Shown piece by piece: positions 63,601 to 64,000 of a stretch of 64,000 nt of DNA (positions are counted from its first letter, which is position 1; every line of letters begins with the position of its first letter). The DNA is taken from contig NC_087082.1 in NCBI RefSeq assembly GCF_026151205.1, positions 6,455,908 to 6,519,907 of the forward strand. The letters are read 5' to 3'. A model generated the notes under the pieces. It ran no database searches and was not told the DNA's origin. It saw only the letters and a program-made list of their open reading frames with translations. The position numbers and the translations under genes were made by a program. This stretch comes from Bolinopsis microptera. Taxonomy: Eukaryota; Ctenophora; Tentaculata; Lobata; Bolinopsidae.

Positions 63601-63908
63601 AATGTGCGGGATTATTTTCTGTGTTTGGGGTTATTCTCCGAGCCATATCAATGAATTATTGCTCAGTCCAGTGGTATCAATGTTAAGTATCTCTCGTGTT
63701 GGTGACCGTATTTTTATCATTGATAGATGCCTAGTAAATCAAATAATACCCAACAGTATCAATATTGTTTCCTGACCTCACTTCCCAGGGCAAACTGCAC
63801 AATTTCACTAAATACAATATCTCAAGATTAATATTTAAACTAACTGCAGGTCAGTGAAAGTATCCACATGTCGAAAGTGAAGAACGTCGACAGTGATCCA
63901 ACCCTCAC
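13924..63908 (+). CDS. PKHD1L1: Fibrocystin-L (PKHD1L1) homologue, multi-exon, partial at both ends
   Basis: About 58 GT-AG exons on the + strand join with consistent phases into one large type I membrane protein. Visible order: IPT/TIG repeats, G8, parallel beta-helix with the GRYPIHFH motif, second G8, second beta-helix, conserved C-terminal ectodomain, RRKR convertase site, one transmembrane helix and a basic tail. This is the architecture of the vertebrate PKHD1/PKHD1L1 family, large cell-surface or ciliary receptors-like proteins; the ligand is not known here. About 2,840 residues are coded in the window, against about 4,200 in vertebrate PKHD1L1, so the signal peptide and earlier IPT repeats should lie upstream. 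The tail runs past the right edge (last exon ends in phase 2). Oddities: one exon with a one-base frameshift (41208-41337), a duplicated exon with a stop-carrying insert, and several repeat-invaded splice sites. Exon coordinates are in the segment entries below and were read by eye. Confidence 0.93.
14444..14945. repeat. Intronic tandem repeat of about 29-38 bp grown from a splice donor
   Basis: Units of the form AATTAAACCATTAACCCATT followed by AGGGACGGT repeat about 15 times, some extended by TTATTCATCA. The first unit begins exactly at the donor of the exon ending 14443 (GAG|GTAATTAAACC), and later units keep GGTAATTAAACC or AGTAATTAAACC, so most copies repeat the donor-like GTAATT. A diverged relative (TTCGAGGTGATTACACCATT) lies at about 15056. 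Confidence 0.9.
15243..15308. repeat. Hairpin-forming inverted repeat in intron 3
   Basis: Two 25-bp arms (15243-15267 and 15284-15308) match as reverse complements with one mismatch, separated by a 16-bp loop. It is a small foldback element or MITE remnant; no ORF. Confidence 0.85.
17009..22317. other. Intron 7, first part: no recognised gene
   Basis: AT-rich intronic sequence with short open frames that show no domain. A G-run lies at about 21577-21589 and a C-run at about 21788-21812, with nearby repeats of a TTAGTACC...GGGTGGGTG motif. The minus-strand frame at 19359-19553 ends in poly-Asn from an ATT microsatellite and is not believed to be a gene. I see nothing else to annotate. Confidence 0.5.
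22318..23427 (-). mobile_element. LINE ORF1-like protein (RRM-type), 369 codons
   Basis: A long uninterrupted frame. The likely start is the internal Met at 23322 (MSYTLESLHRLEKD), because the 35 residues before it look unrelated. A helical, Lys/Glu-rich N-terminal half (about residues 120-160, coiled-coil-like) is followed by an RRM-like core (RCVMVYGLRED ... RPVRVCFSR) and a basic C-terminal region (PEERLIRRKLVESLKAKMEK). This is the layout of L1-type ORF1 RNA-binding proteins. No endonuclease or reverse transcriptase frame follows downstream, so it is either a truncated LINE or a solo ORF1-like gene. It lies in intron 7 of fibrocystin-L, antisense to it and next to the GPCR in divergent orientation (215 bp between ORFs). 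Confidence 0.65.
23642..24799 (+). CDS. Class A (rhodopsin-like) GPCR, intronless, nested in intron 7
   Basis: A 385-residue seven-transmembrane receptor in one exon. The N-terminus has N-glycosylation sequons at N2, N7 and N40. TM1 has G74-N75-S76, TM2 has D106 in NIAIVDLACG, C132 at the TM3 start can pair with C214 in extracellular loop 2, and TM7 has N322-P-I-I-Y326. The DRY motif is replaced by N156-K157-L158 (LNKLHCLHYPL), and TM6 has SFVP at 280-283 without the usual CWxP tryptophan. It is therefore a divergent class A receptor; the ligand cannot be told. The Met at 23642 heads the frame; CTCTCAG two bases upstream could be an acceptor of a 5' UTR intron. A polyadenylation signal follows at 24970. 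It lies on the same strand as the host fibrocystin-L gene. Confidence 0.9.
   Translation: MNLTTPNQTEIISNMAEMIAPFLHVSPLPPSVTNTDSPLNRTLERTWLYEPYSPAGRCLAVIWSLLCASVAILGNSCVLVITSVQYNTLAIDKISIILIRNIAIVDLACGFFITLNIGYLITGRNIYGAVPCYLFTRLFYFFLGVGTIFISLLNLNKLHCLHYPLRVNTRTNRQGYLICAGVWVTIALTWGGPLINRLVHVTTIIVFQVGGSQCSSDTSAHTVLIKVMTMTAAVVFAFLPVLMILVTSIWLCCFVKRVTGALQRQSILTLIFVSSVMFSSFVPYFCFVIMRDNLPPEQTRSKWFSTFFKITNLVVYANYAANPIIYCLTIRSFATFVRVKIASCHRFSPFRLLPRLRLWLGLALFRLSRVTSWNLSDSDNTRQPN
24895..26051. repeat. Pair of perfect 38-bp inverted repeats around exons 8-9
   Basis: Bases 24895-24932 (CAGAGTGGCTTTATTAGGAA onward, containing ATCACGTGAT) recur as an exact reverse complement at 26014-26051. The left copy lies in the GPCR 3' region, the right copy in intron 9. 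They are separated by about 1.1 kb that includes two fibrocystin-L exons. Confidence 0.85.
24970..24975 (+). terminator. Polyadenylation signal AATAAA of the nested GPCR gene
   Basis: AATAAA lies 171 bases after the GPCR stop codon, followed by T-rich sequence. It is well placed to end the GPCR transcript inside the fibrocystin-L intron; host-gene read-through would have to ignore it. Confidence 0.6.
25400..30190 (+). CDS. PKHD1L1: PKHD1L1 exons 8-15: further IPT/TIG repeats
   Basis: Exons: 25400-25511, 25798-25908, 27024-27117, 27363-27454, 27594-27720, 27956-28116, 29746-29862, 30092-30190. Exon 9 must use the acceptor TCTACAG at 25791-25797, because the stronger-looking CCACCAG upstream opens a frame with a stop. 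Exon 10 uses the second of two duplicated acceptors (see the hairpin insertion at 26841). IPT signatures include SVVITDILPSEGTYNTEITI, and PTVTNIDPSDAGTGGGKT joined across a phase-0 intron to ITITGTGFSDA. Exon 13 normally ends at 28116, but the donor and the exon end are repeated about 35 times downstream in frame, so its true 3' end may vary. Exon 8 continues exon 7 in phase 0 across an 8.4-kb intron. Confidence 0.85.
26219..26562. repeat. 12-bp minisatellite (AAGGTTCCATTT), about 28 copies
   Basis: The 12-bp unit repeats with single-base variants in intron 9. Read on the minus strand it is open and encodes an Asn-Gly-Thr-Leu tetrapeptide in tandem, preceded by about 32 non-repetitive residues from a Met at 26659. 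No splice or conserved-domain evidence supports it as a protein gene. Confidence 0.92.
26841..27015. mobile_element. Hairpin MITE-like insertion flanked by duplicated splice acceptor
   Basis: Two 60-bp arms (26844-26903 and 26911-26970) are near-perfect reverse complements with a 7-bp loop, followed by a right tail of about 45 bp whose end is shared with 78-112 of this window. The element is flanked by a 12-bp direct repeat CAATGCAGGAAC (26829-26840 and 27016-27027). That repeat contains the acceptor AG and first bases of exon 10, so the insertion left one acceptor on each side; only the right one keeps the frame. Confidence 0.85.
28089..29560 (+). repeat. 42-bp in-frame tandem array repeating an exon end and its splice donor, about 35 copies
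   Basis: The unit (ACTGCTTCTCATTCCTGTGA then TATAGTGGTGAGTTTAGGGTTC) is the last 27 coding bases of exon 13 plus 15 bases that begin with the donor GTGAGT. It repeats about 35 times with few changes (one GAGAGT, one GTGATT, some TTGTGAGT). Because 42 is a multiple of 3 and no unit contains an in-frame stop, the frame stays open from exon 13 to a stop at 29649, and each donor lies in phase 0, matching the phase-0 acceptor at 29746. The last units add CAGGGTTAGGG spacers. Confidence 0.95.
30252..30940. repeat. (TCC)n microsatellite between two copies of a 3' splice region
   Basis: About 611 bp of TCC repeats (30291-30901), pure at first and then with CTT and CAT interruptions, lie between two 39-bp direct copies (30252-30290 and 30902-30940, one mismatch) that start TCTTTTAAATAAGCTCAATC. 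The right copy runs into TCTCCTCCAG, the acceptor of exon 16. Poly-Ser and poly-Arg frames across it are artefacts of the repeat. Confidence 0.97.
30951..32341 (+). CDS. PKHD1L1: PKHD1L1 exons 16-20: first G8 domain
   Basis: Exons: 30951-31143, 31325-31464, 31650-31761, 31929-32038, 32153-32341. The first exon ends an IPT repeat and opens the G8 domain with WSSKFTWGG. It is followed by GQIIYLDESPPKLRALLLRG, a row of conserved glycines (GGHLVF, LGGGSIT), FQHEAIIEMHG and HGKEVSPKWTELGETAEAG, then the strand-rich IALSSSSFAPEENEEFIITT segment. G8 is a beta-rich extracellular domain named for eight conserved glycines and shared by PKHD1, PKHD1L1, CEMIP and TMEM2. Exon 16 is preceded by a 611-bp (TCC)n tract that forms part of its 3' splice region. 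Confidence 0.92.
32578..38135 (+). CDS. PKHD1L1: PKHD1L1 exons 21-30: first parallel beta-helix (PbH1) region
   Basis: Exons: 32578-32710, 32917-33100, 33892-34097, 34253-34441, 36267-36392, 36531-36634, 36818-37016, 37281-37507, 37764-37917, 38017-38135. Exon 22 encodes GQAFRLGRYPIHFHMNGDV, the most recognisable motif of the family. Exons 23 and 24 give ladder-like turns (VHHTFNRAVTVHGVNNLLVK, VAFNNMGHAFFLEDG, NPRNTFINNVAAGSTHFGFW), the pattern of right-handed parallel beta-helix repeats. Exon 28 carries KWEFEIMMRDLDGSLSE, matching the DLDGSL segment of vertebrate PKHD1L1. Phases agree at every junction. Intron 24 holds a minus-strand pseudogene-like copy; the other introns are mostly short. 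Confidence 0.92.
33101..33891. other. Intron 22: no gene recognised
   Basis: Sequence of more even base composition than neighbouring introns (for example GGCACCAGACCAGTCCTCCC near 33170), possibly an old transposon insertion. No open frame or terminal repeat could be recognised. Confidence 0.4.
35007..35789 (-). pseudogene. Intronless gene copy of unknown family, two frameshifts
   Basis: From a Met at 35789 to a TAG at 35007-35009 the minus strand reads as one protein in three frame blocks. Block 1 (35789 to about 35583) includes FTTGWVDDVFIGTYADS. Block 2 (about 35583-35120) has SYIALVRHQAGEVDAVKVFR, FQAMNPGRDVVTEGGPIQ and FNWAYSNNGARIVLTGG. Block 3 (about 35120-35007) has QRPVYGNYAIYVSEDATSFP and ends with KYKFF. 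The amino-acid texture is protein-like throughout and there are no introns, which suggests a retrocopy or decayed gene with one-base indels at about 35583 and 35120. I do not recognise the family. It lies antisense in intron 24 of fibrocystin-L. Confidence 0.6.
37671..37750. repeat. (AT)n microsatellite followed by AATGT(AT) units
   Basis: An ATATAT run of about 30 bases in intron 28 is followed, after a short AACAAGATG spacer, by about five copies of a TAATGTA-type 10-bp unit, ending shortly before the exon 29 acceptor. Confidence 0.85.
38610..40534 (+). CDS. PKHD1L1: PKHD1L1 exons 31-36: second G8 domain
   Basis: Exons: 38610-38867, 39013-39162, 39347-39544, 39718-39849, 39990-40127, 40453-40534. 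The G8 start is PKRWSVSSDWMG; next come LPKVGDNVIIPSSWWMVYD, IMVYGVLEFSNE, ANRIVVVGGKLVVGW and an IGDEIAIASTSFIPEQAEKR segment that parallels the IALSSSSFAPEENEE segment of the first G8. Introns 31-34 are all phase 0. In intron 31 an AG-flanked six-base string at 38936-38941 followed by GT could be an in-frame microexon (see findings). Confidence 0.9.
40726..48800 (+). CDS. PKHD1L1: PKHD1L1 exons 37-43: second parallel beta-helix region
   Basis: Exons: 40726-41057, 41208-41337, 46644-46762, 46942-47103, 47294-47436, then a duplicated exon pair 47689-47853 (copy A, interrupted) and 47905-48027 (copy B, intact), then 48553-48800. Beta-helix turns are plain: CSIDVSHNHAIGILGSHNVE, NVIYHSRGSGILTNSEN, KLNNVILWQNYDYGVVHWSE, VIQNSVFADNG. 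Exon 38 is 130 nt long, one base more than its phase-0 to phase-0 junctions allow, so its frame breaks near 41276. Exon 43 must use the second of two acceptors 31 bp apart. The intron after exon 38 is 5.3 kb and full of mobile elements. Copy B is the likely functional form of exon 42. Confidence 0.85.
41686..41877 (-). CDS. Sushi/CCP-domain exon of a minus-strand gene
   Basis: A 64-codon exon bounded by CCACAG acceptor and GTGAGT donor, phase 1 on both sides. It encodes a sushi (complement control protein) module: TVQCTGLDPAWGQI, then VEAGTVLTVSCEEGFLLRGS, NTITCTEGTTFSS and TAPTC, with four cysteines spaced as in CCP domains. Symmetric 1-1 exons are typical of shuffled extracellular modules. 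It lies antisense in intron 38 of fibrocystin-L, just downstream of the exon at 42023-42439 with which its phase is compatible. Confidence 0.75.
42023..42439 (-). CDS. Exon of the same minus-strand gene, unrecognised 139-residue domain
   Basis: A 417-nt exon with TTTCCCAG acceptor and GTAATT donor, again phase 1 to phase 1, so it can splice straight into the sushi exon at 41877. The product is a beta-rich sequence with two cysteines close to QNCDYVF and GDTCSMK, and the segments SEWIPVPEDKSTYVYEIVEG, LKTSTQLQIWFDDVLEVTW and DDVSTHYRYEEL. It looks like an extracellular module, but I do not recognise the family. Nothing upstream on this strand could be joined with confidence; the retrotransposon at 42610-45020 may have disrupted the gene. 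Confidence 0.6.
42610..45024 (+). mobile_element. Non-LTR retrotransposon (LINE), 5'-truncated, intact RT ORF
   Basis: An open frame of about 790 codons runs to a stop at 44994. It begins inside the APE-type endonuclease domain (QIDHICIGKRFRQSLFDVRV, then GADIGSDHYLV), so the 5' end is missing. The 745-codon part from 42757 holds the reverse transcriptase: NNRGITLRS at about residue 290, VDFKAAFDS near 361, GTGQGD near 423, and the catalytic YADD at 469-472. After it comes a C-terminal region with LLYGAEVW and GRPRKNW. The copy ends with (ATGT)n at 45010-45024. The style resembles RTE/CFDP2-associated or CR1-like animal LINEs; the clade is not settled. No internal stop is seen, so the insertion is young. 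Confidence 0.9.
45030..45175 (+). mobile_element. 3' fragment of a second LINE
   Basis: Directly after the (ATGT)n tail, the frame reads GIGRPRQIYLSMLLKEVGMK, then SKEELRTLMRDRDIWRGL and a stop near 45175. This is the typical C-terminus of a different LINE reverse transcriptase (GRPR...LLKEVG...LMRDR..WR). The arrangement suggests the upstream LINE inserted into or next to this older one. Confidence 0.7.
45204..45427. repeat. 45-bp tandem repeat, five copies
   Basis: Unit AAGAAGTGAAGGGGCTTTAA followed by CTTTTCAGTTTTACATGCCTTATTA, five nearly identical copies with one GTT and one TTT variant. It follows the LINE fragments and may be their 3' UTR repeat. Confidence 0.93.
45428..46643. other. 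Rest of intron 38: no confident gene; 55-bp duplication at 46335-46446
   Basis: A TA microsatellite lies at about 45446-45466. A block starting AGTAGCAGGGTCTAGACATA is tandemly duplicated (two copies of about 54 bp at 46337-46446). Short minus-strand frames (45782-46054, and about 46205-46135 reading NGDWIFSANNIFYMTPGTW) look protein-like but could not be joined to anything. The motif ACCACCTTATTTGGTAATGTTGG at 46521 belongs to the family seen at 53083. Confidence 0.5.
47689..48027 (+). repeat. Tandem exon duplication (exon 42A/42B), copy A interrupted
   Basis: Copy B (47905-48027, 123 nt) encodes ARGGRIGIYLSNFMSGFSGW and onward to KGLTTLSG. Copy A (47689-47853) encodes the paralogous AKGGYLGIYLSTFSGGYSGW and, at its end, SVKGLTTLTG, and is also exactly 123 nt once a 42-bp addition is set aside. 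Both have AG acceptors, GT donors and the same phases (1 to 1), so they could be mutually exclusive. The addition in copy A is a 33-bp insert (47781-47813) plus a 9-bp direct repeat ATGTCATAC (47772-47780 and 47814-47822); it brings an in-frame TAG. Confidence 0.85.
48511..48572. repeat. 31-bp tandem duplication of an acceptor region
   Basis: GCAACCATCAGGTGTAACGT plus 11 more bases occurs twice in a row. Each copy holds CATCAG|GTGTAACG. Only the second keeps the exon 43 frame; the first would shift it and stop within 16 codons. Confidence 0.9.
48901..53685 (+). CDS. PKHD1L1: PKHD1L1 exons 44-47: conserved C-terminal ectodomain
   Basis: Exons: 48901-49068, 52318-52502, 52630-52816, 53491-53685. 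Exon 44 begins at the second AG (CTTAACAG); the first gives a stop within 12 codons. Its FQWDGDQKWGMGDYRLP segment matches the DGD-x-x-x-GxGDYRIP region of vertebrate homologues. Exons 45 and 46 carry CEFNTGYNMYKCSGVSYKML, LINGPMDHGWCGG and YTCQQR, then QRLDIYYK, all with recognisable family counterparts. Exon 47 (GANFFDSKKHWLSMLIKGPD) is split: its apparent 5' part lies at about 52997-53082, separated by a 32-bp tandem array. Starting at 53491 keeps phase 0. Intron 44 holds a 3-kb minisatellite. Confidence 0.84.
49132..49240. mobile_element. Small foldback element (MITE-like) with 19-bp terminal inverted repeats
   Basis: TACCTTAGTCGGTAATATT at the left (49132-49150) and its exact reverse complement at the right (to 49240) enclose about 70 bp with a G-run. 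The 32-bp minisatellite starts immediately at its right end, sharing the sequence AATCAACTAACGG. Confidence 0.8.
49238..52302. repeat. 32-bp minisatellite array, about 95 copies
   Basis: Unit CTAATCAACTAACGGTACTG followed by TTTGCTAAGTAA, very homogeneous. An occasional variant unit carries CTTATCAACTAATC, and some copies differ at single bases (GGTAAGT, GTGCTG, AACAAATC). It fills intron 44 up to 15 bp from the exon 45 acceptor. No spacers vary, and stops occur in all frames. Confidence 0.97.
53025..53522. repeat. 32-bp tandem array inserted in exon 47 with 58-bp flanking direct repeats
   Basis: About 12 units of ACACTACCTTATTTGGTAGT plus GTTACCATGACG (53083-53464) are flanked by two identical 58-bp copies (53025-53082 and 53465-53522) of exon sequence encoding MNDFPTQGKYKAPTNAQK. 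The unit is itself an imperfect palindrome. Each flanking copy contains CCCAG|GGTAAAT, that is, a usable acceptor and a usable donor. Confidence 0.93.
54237..57199 (+). CDS. PKHD1L1: PKHD1L1 exons 48-56: juxtamembrane region with convertase site
   Basis: Exons: 54237-54369, 54481-54626, 55017-55110, 55483-55631, 55775-55930, 56106-56201, 56418-56541, 56696-56824, 57095-57199. Exons 48-49 give a compact fold (LTLESVDGSNFFDEDKIIDN, LLGVSKDKIKIAKIVAE) followed directly by GRRKRQSSS, a basic RRKR site of the furin/proprotein-convertase type. Exon 51 is charged and probably helical (EAEKTTGETYAEKKAKEQSE). Exons 54-55 contain a second possible fold (FTTYMTDLLKAKFPGYQFDD). Vertebrate fibrocystin is known to be cleaved by proprotein convertases in its ectodomain; use of this site here is inferred. 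Confidence 0.82.
54852..55011. repeat. 160-bp near-perfect palindrome abutting the exon 50 acceptor
   Basis: AAAATGAGATTTCAGGAAAC and onward is mirrored by a right arm ending GTTTCCTGAAATCTCATTTT. The centre (ATACTATTATGTATAATAGTAT) is itself self-complementary, so the whole block can fold as one stem. The right arm ends five bases before the acceptor AG of exon 50. No ORF. Confidence 0.92.
56921..57083. repeat. 30-bp tandem repeat before exon 56, with CACGTG in most units
   Basis: Five units of about 30 bp: GCACAGTGCCACGTGTTTCA followed by CCCTGACCTG. Four contain CACGTG (an E-box) and the palindrome GGCACAGTGCC. The array ends 12 bases before the exon 56 acceptor. Confidence 0.92.
57200..59150. 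other. Intron 56, first part: no gene; C-run and GTTACCATGGTAAC-type motifs
   Basis: A C-homopolymer of about 29 bases lies at 57626-57654. Motifs of the type GGTTACTATGGTTACC or ACCATGGTAACC are repeated at 58046-58100 and 58698-58752. No coding exon could be found. Confidence 0.5.
59180..60420 (-). mobile_element. Decayed LINE (endonuclease and RT fragments)
   Basis: Read on the minus strand from about 60222: VSTFNIRTAREQHKRIELAE and SKLHILALQESNIG belong to an APE-type endonuclease start, followed by a frame with NAAGASNGRVGIILT. Stops and frame changes follow. At 59660-59306 comes a reverse transcriptase C-terminal stretch: ESIFLYGTKTWTITESLKKR, DGCYSRMLRMALNVDWRGH and RRMRLAGHIS. Most of the RT core is deleted. 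It is a dead RTE-like copy, different from the one at 42610. The region 60420-60990 may be its 5' leader. Confidence 0.8.
60997..61845 (+). pseudogene. Broken ORF, transposon-like, family not recognised
   Basis: Two overlapping frames read as one protein with a one-base shift near 61347. The first (to about 61346) contains IPLFKVLGASHQTRAS and FMPWLFTSDACEQ. The second (from there to 61845) contains KLYAFLHTGLHAGIKTNLCS, GKSNRSLELDALG and an acidic tail (SDEAETDDEEEEVEDIDSSEEW). The repeated-gene feel and location among other insertions suggest a transposon-derived protein; I cannot name the family. Confidence 0.5.
61846..63125. other. Intron 56, last part: no confident gene
   Basis: A block at 62316-62390 has AAAAAACCC / GGGTTTTTTT inverted stretches and then a C-run (about 62394-62411), like a small foldback element. 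CACGTG or ACGTGC motifs cluster at 62706-62790. No exon seen. Confidence 0.45.
63130..63296. repeat. 21-22-bp tandem repeat with CACGTG, forming the exon 57 pyrimidine tract
   Basis: Eight units of CCCCACGTGACCCAGTTTCT, seven with CACGTG. Each unit supplies both a C/T-rich tract and a CCCAG that resembles an acceptor; the true acceptor CTCCCTCAG follows the last unit directly. Confidence 0.92.
63300..63908 (+). CDS. PKHD1L1: PKHD1L1 exons 57-58: transmembrane helix and start of cytoplasmic tail
   Basis: Exons: 63300-63412 and 63850-63908. Exon 57 opens with a short Gly/Ser-rich stretch, then a hydrophobic run of about 23 residues (VAIVVPIVIVLMLCGLAAGG...) followed by FYKKKQNR, a positive-inside stop-transfer sequence; this is the single membrane pass expected of a fibrocystin. 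Exon 58 adds VSESIHMSKVKNVDSDPTLT and ends in phase 2, so the tail continues beyond the window. Exon 57 joins exon 56 in phase 1 across a 6.1-kb intron. Its acceptor follows a CACGTG-bearing tandem array, and its donor is duplicated by a hairpin insertion. Confidence 0.85.
63471..63592. mobile_element. Hairpin MITE-like element with duplicated splice donor
   Basis: 52-bp arms (63471-63522 and 63541-63592) match as reverse complements with one mismatch and an 18-bp loop. A 14-bp direct repeat CAGGGTCAGTAAAT occurs at 63409-63422, where it is the donor of exon 57, and again at 63590-63603. Confidence 0.85.
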
Positions 63909-64000
63909 GTAAGTTTAGTTCTTTTTTAATAAATGTAACTTTCTTGTTAGATCTTCCCGTTTTTACACCGAACATAAGCGTTTCTAGTTTTGACTTTTGT

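Noticed and set aside
1-64000. tRNA or rRNA genes
   Set aside because: I looked for cloverleaf box A/B patterns and rRNA-like conserved blocks by eye and saw none; a covariance-model scan would be needed to exclude them.

Overview
The window is eukaryotic and almost certainly from a marine or early-branching invertebrate. Coding sequence is cut into dozens of small exons with GT-AG introns, and the rest is AT-rich and crowded with minisatellites, hairpin elements and non-LTR retrotransposon pieces. The gene content (fibrocystin-L, a sushi-domain protein, a class A GPCR, LINEs) fits a cnidarian- or placozoan-like animal, but I cannot name the species.

One gene dominates: a fibrocystin-L (PKHD1L1) homologue on the + strand. 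I could trace about 58 exons from 13924 to 63908 by reading frame, splice consensus and intron phase. They hold about 8.5 kb of coding sequence (roughly 2,840 residues). Both ends lie outside the window: the first exon seen is already in the IPT/TIG region, and the last is in the cytoplasmic tail. In order the protein has IPT/TIG repeats (13924-30190), a first G8 domain (30951-32341), a first parallel beta-helix (32578-38135), a second G8 (38610-40534), a second beta-helix (40726-48800), a conserved C-terminal ectodomain (48901-53685), a juxtamembrane region with a furin-type RRKR site (54237-57199), one transmembrane helix (63300-63412) and a tail.

Large introns carry passengers. Intron 17009-25399 holds a minus-strand LINE ORF1-like gene and a complete intronless GPCR. 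Intron 34442-36266 holds a frameshifted minus-strand gene copy of unknown family. Intron 41338-46643 holds two minus-strand exons (an unrecognised domain plus a sushi domain), a 5'-truncated LINE with an intact reverse transcriptase ORF, and the tail of a second LINE. Intron 57200-63299 holds a decayed minus-strand LINE and a broken transposon-like ORF.

The most unusual feature is how repeats relate to splice sites. A 62-bp satellite fills 944-13681. Several repeats or hairpin insertions duplicate a splice site or an exon edge: a 42-bp tandem array repeats an exon 3' end with its donor about 35 times in frame (28089-29560); a (TCC)n tract lies between two copies of an acceptor region (30252-30940); a tandemly duplicated exon is interrupted by a 33-bp insert with 9-bp flanking repeats (47689-48027); another exon is split by a 32-bp array with 58-bp flanking repeats (53025-53522); and two hairpin elements are flanked by copies of an acceptor (26829-27027) and a donor (63409-63603).
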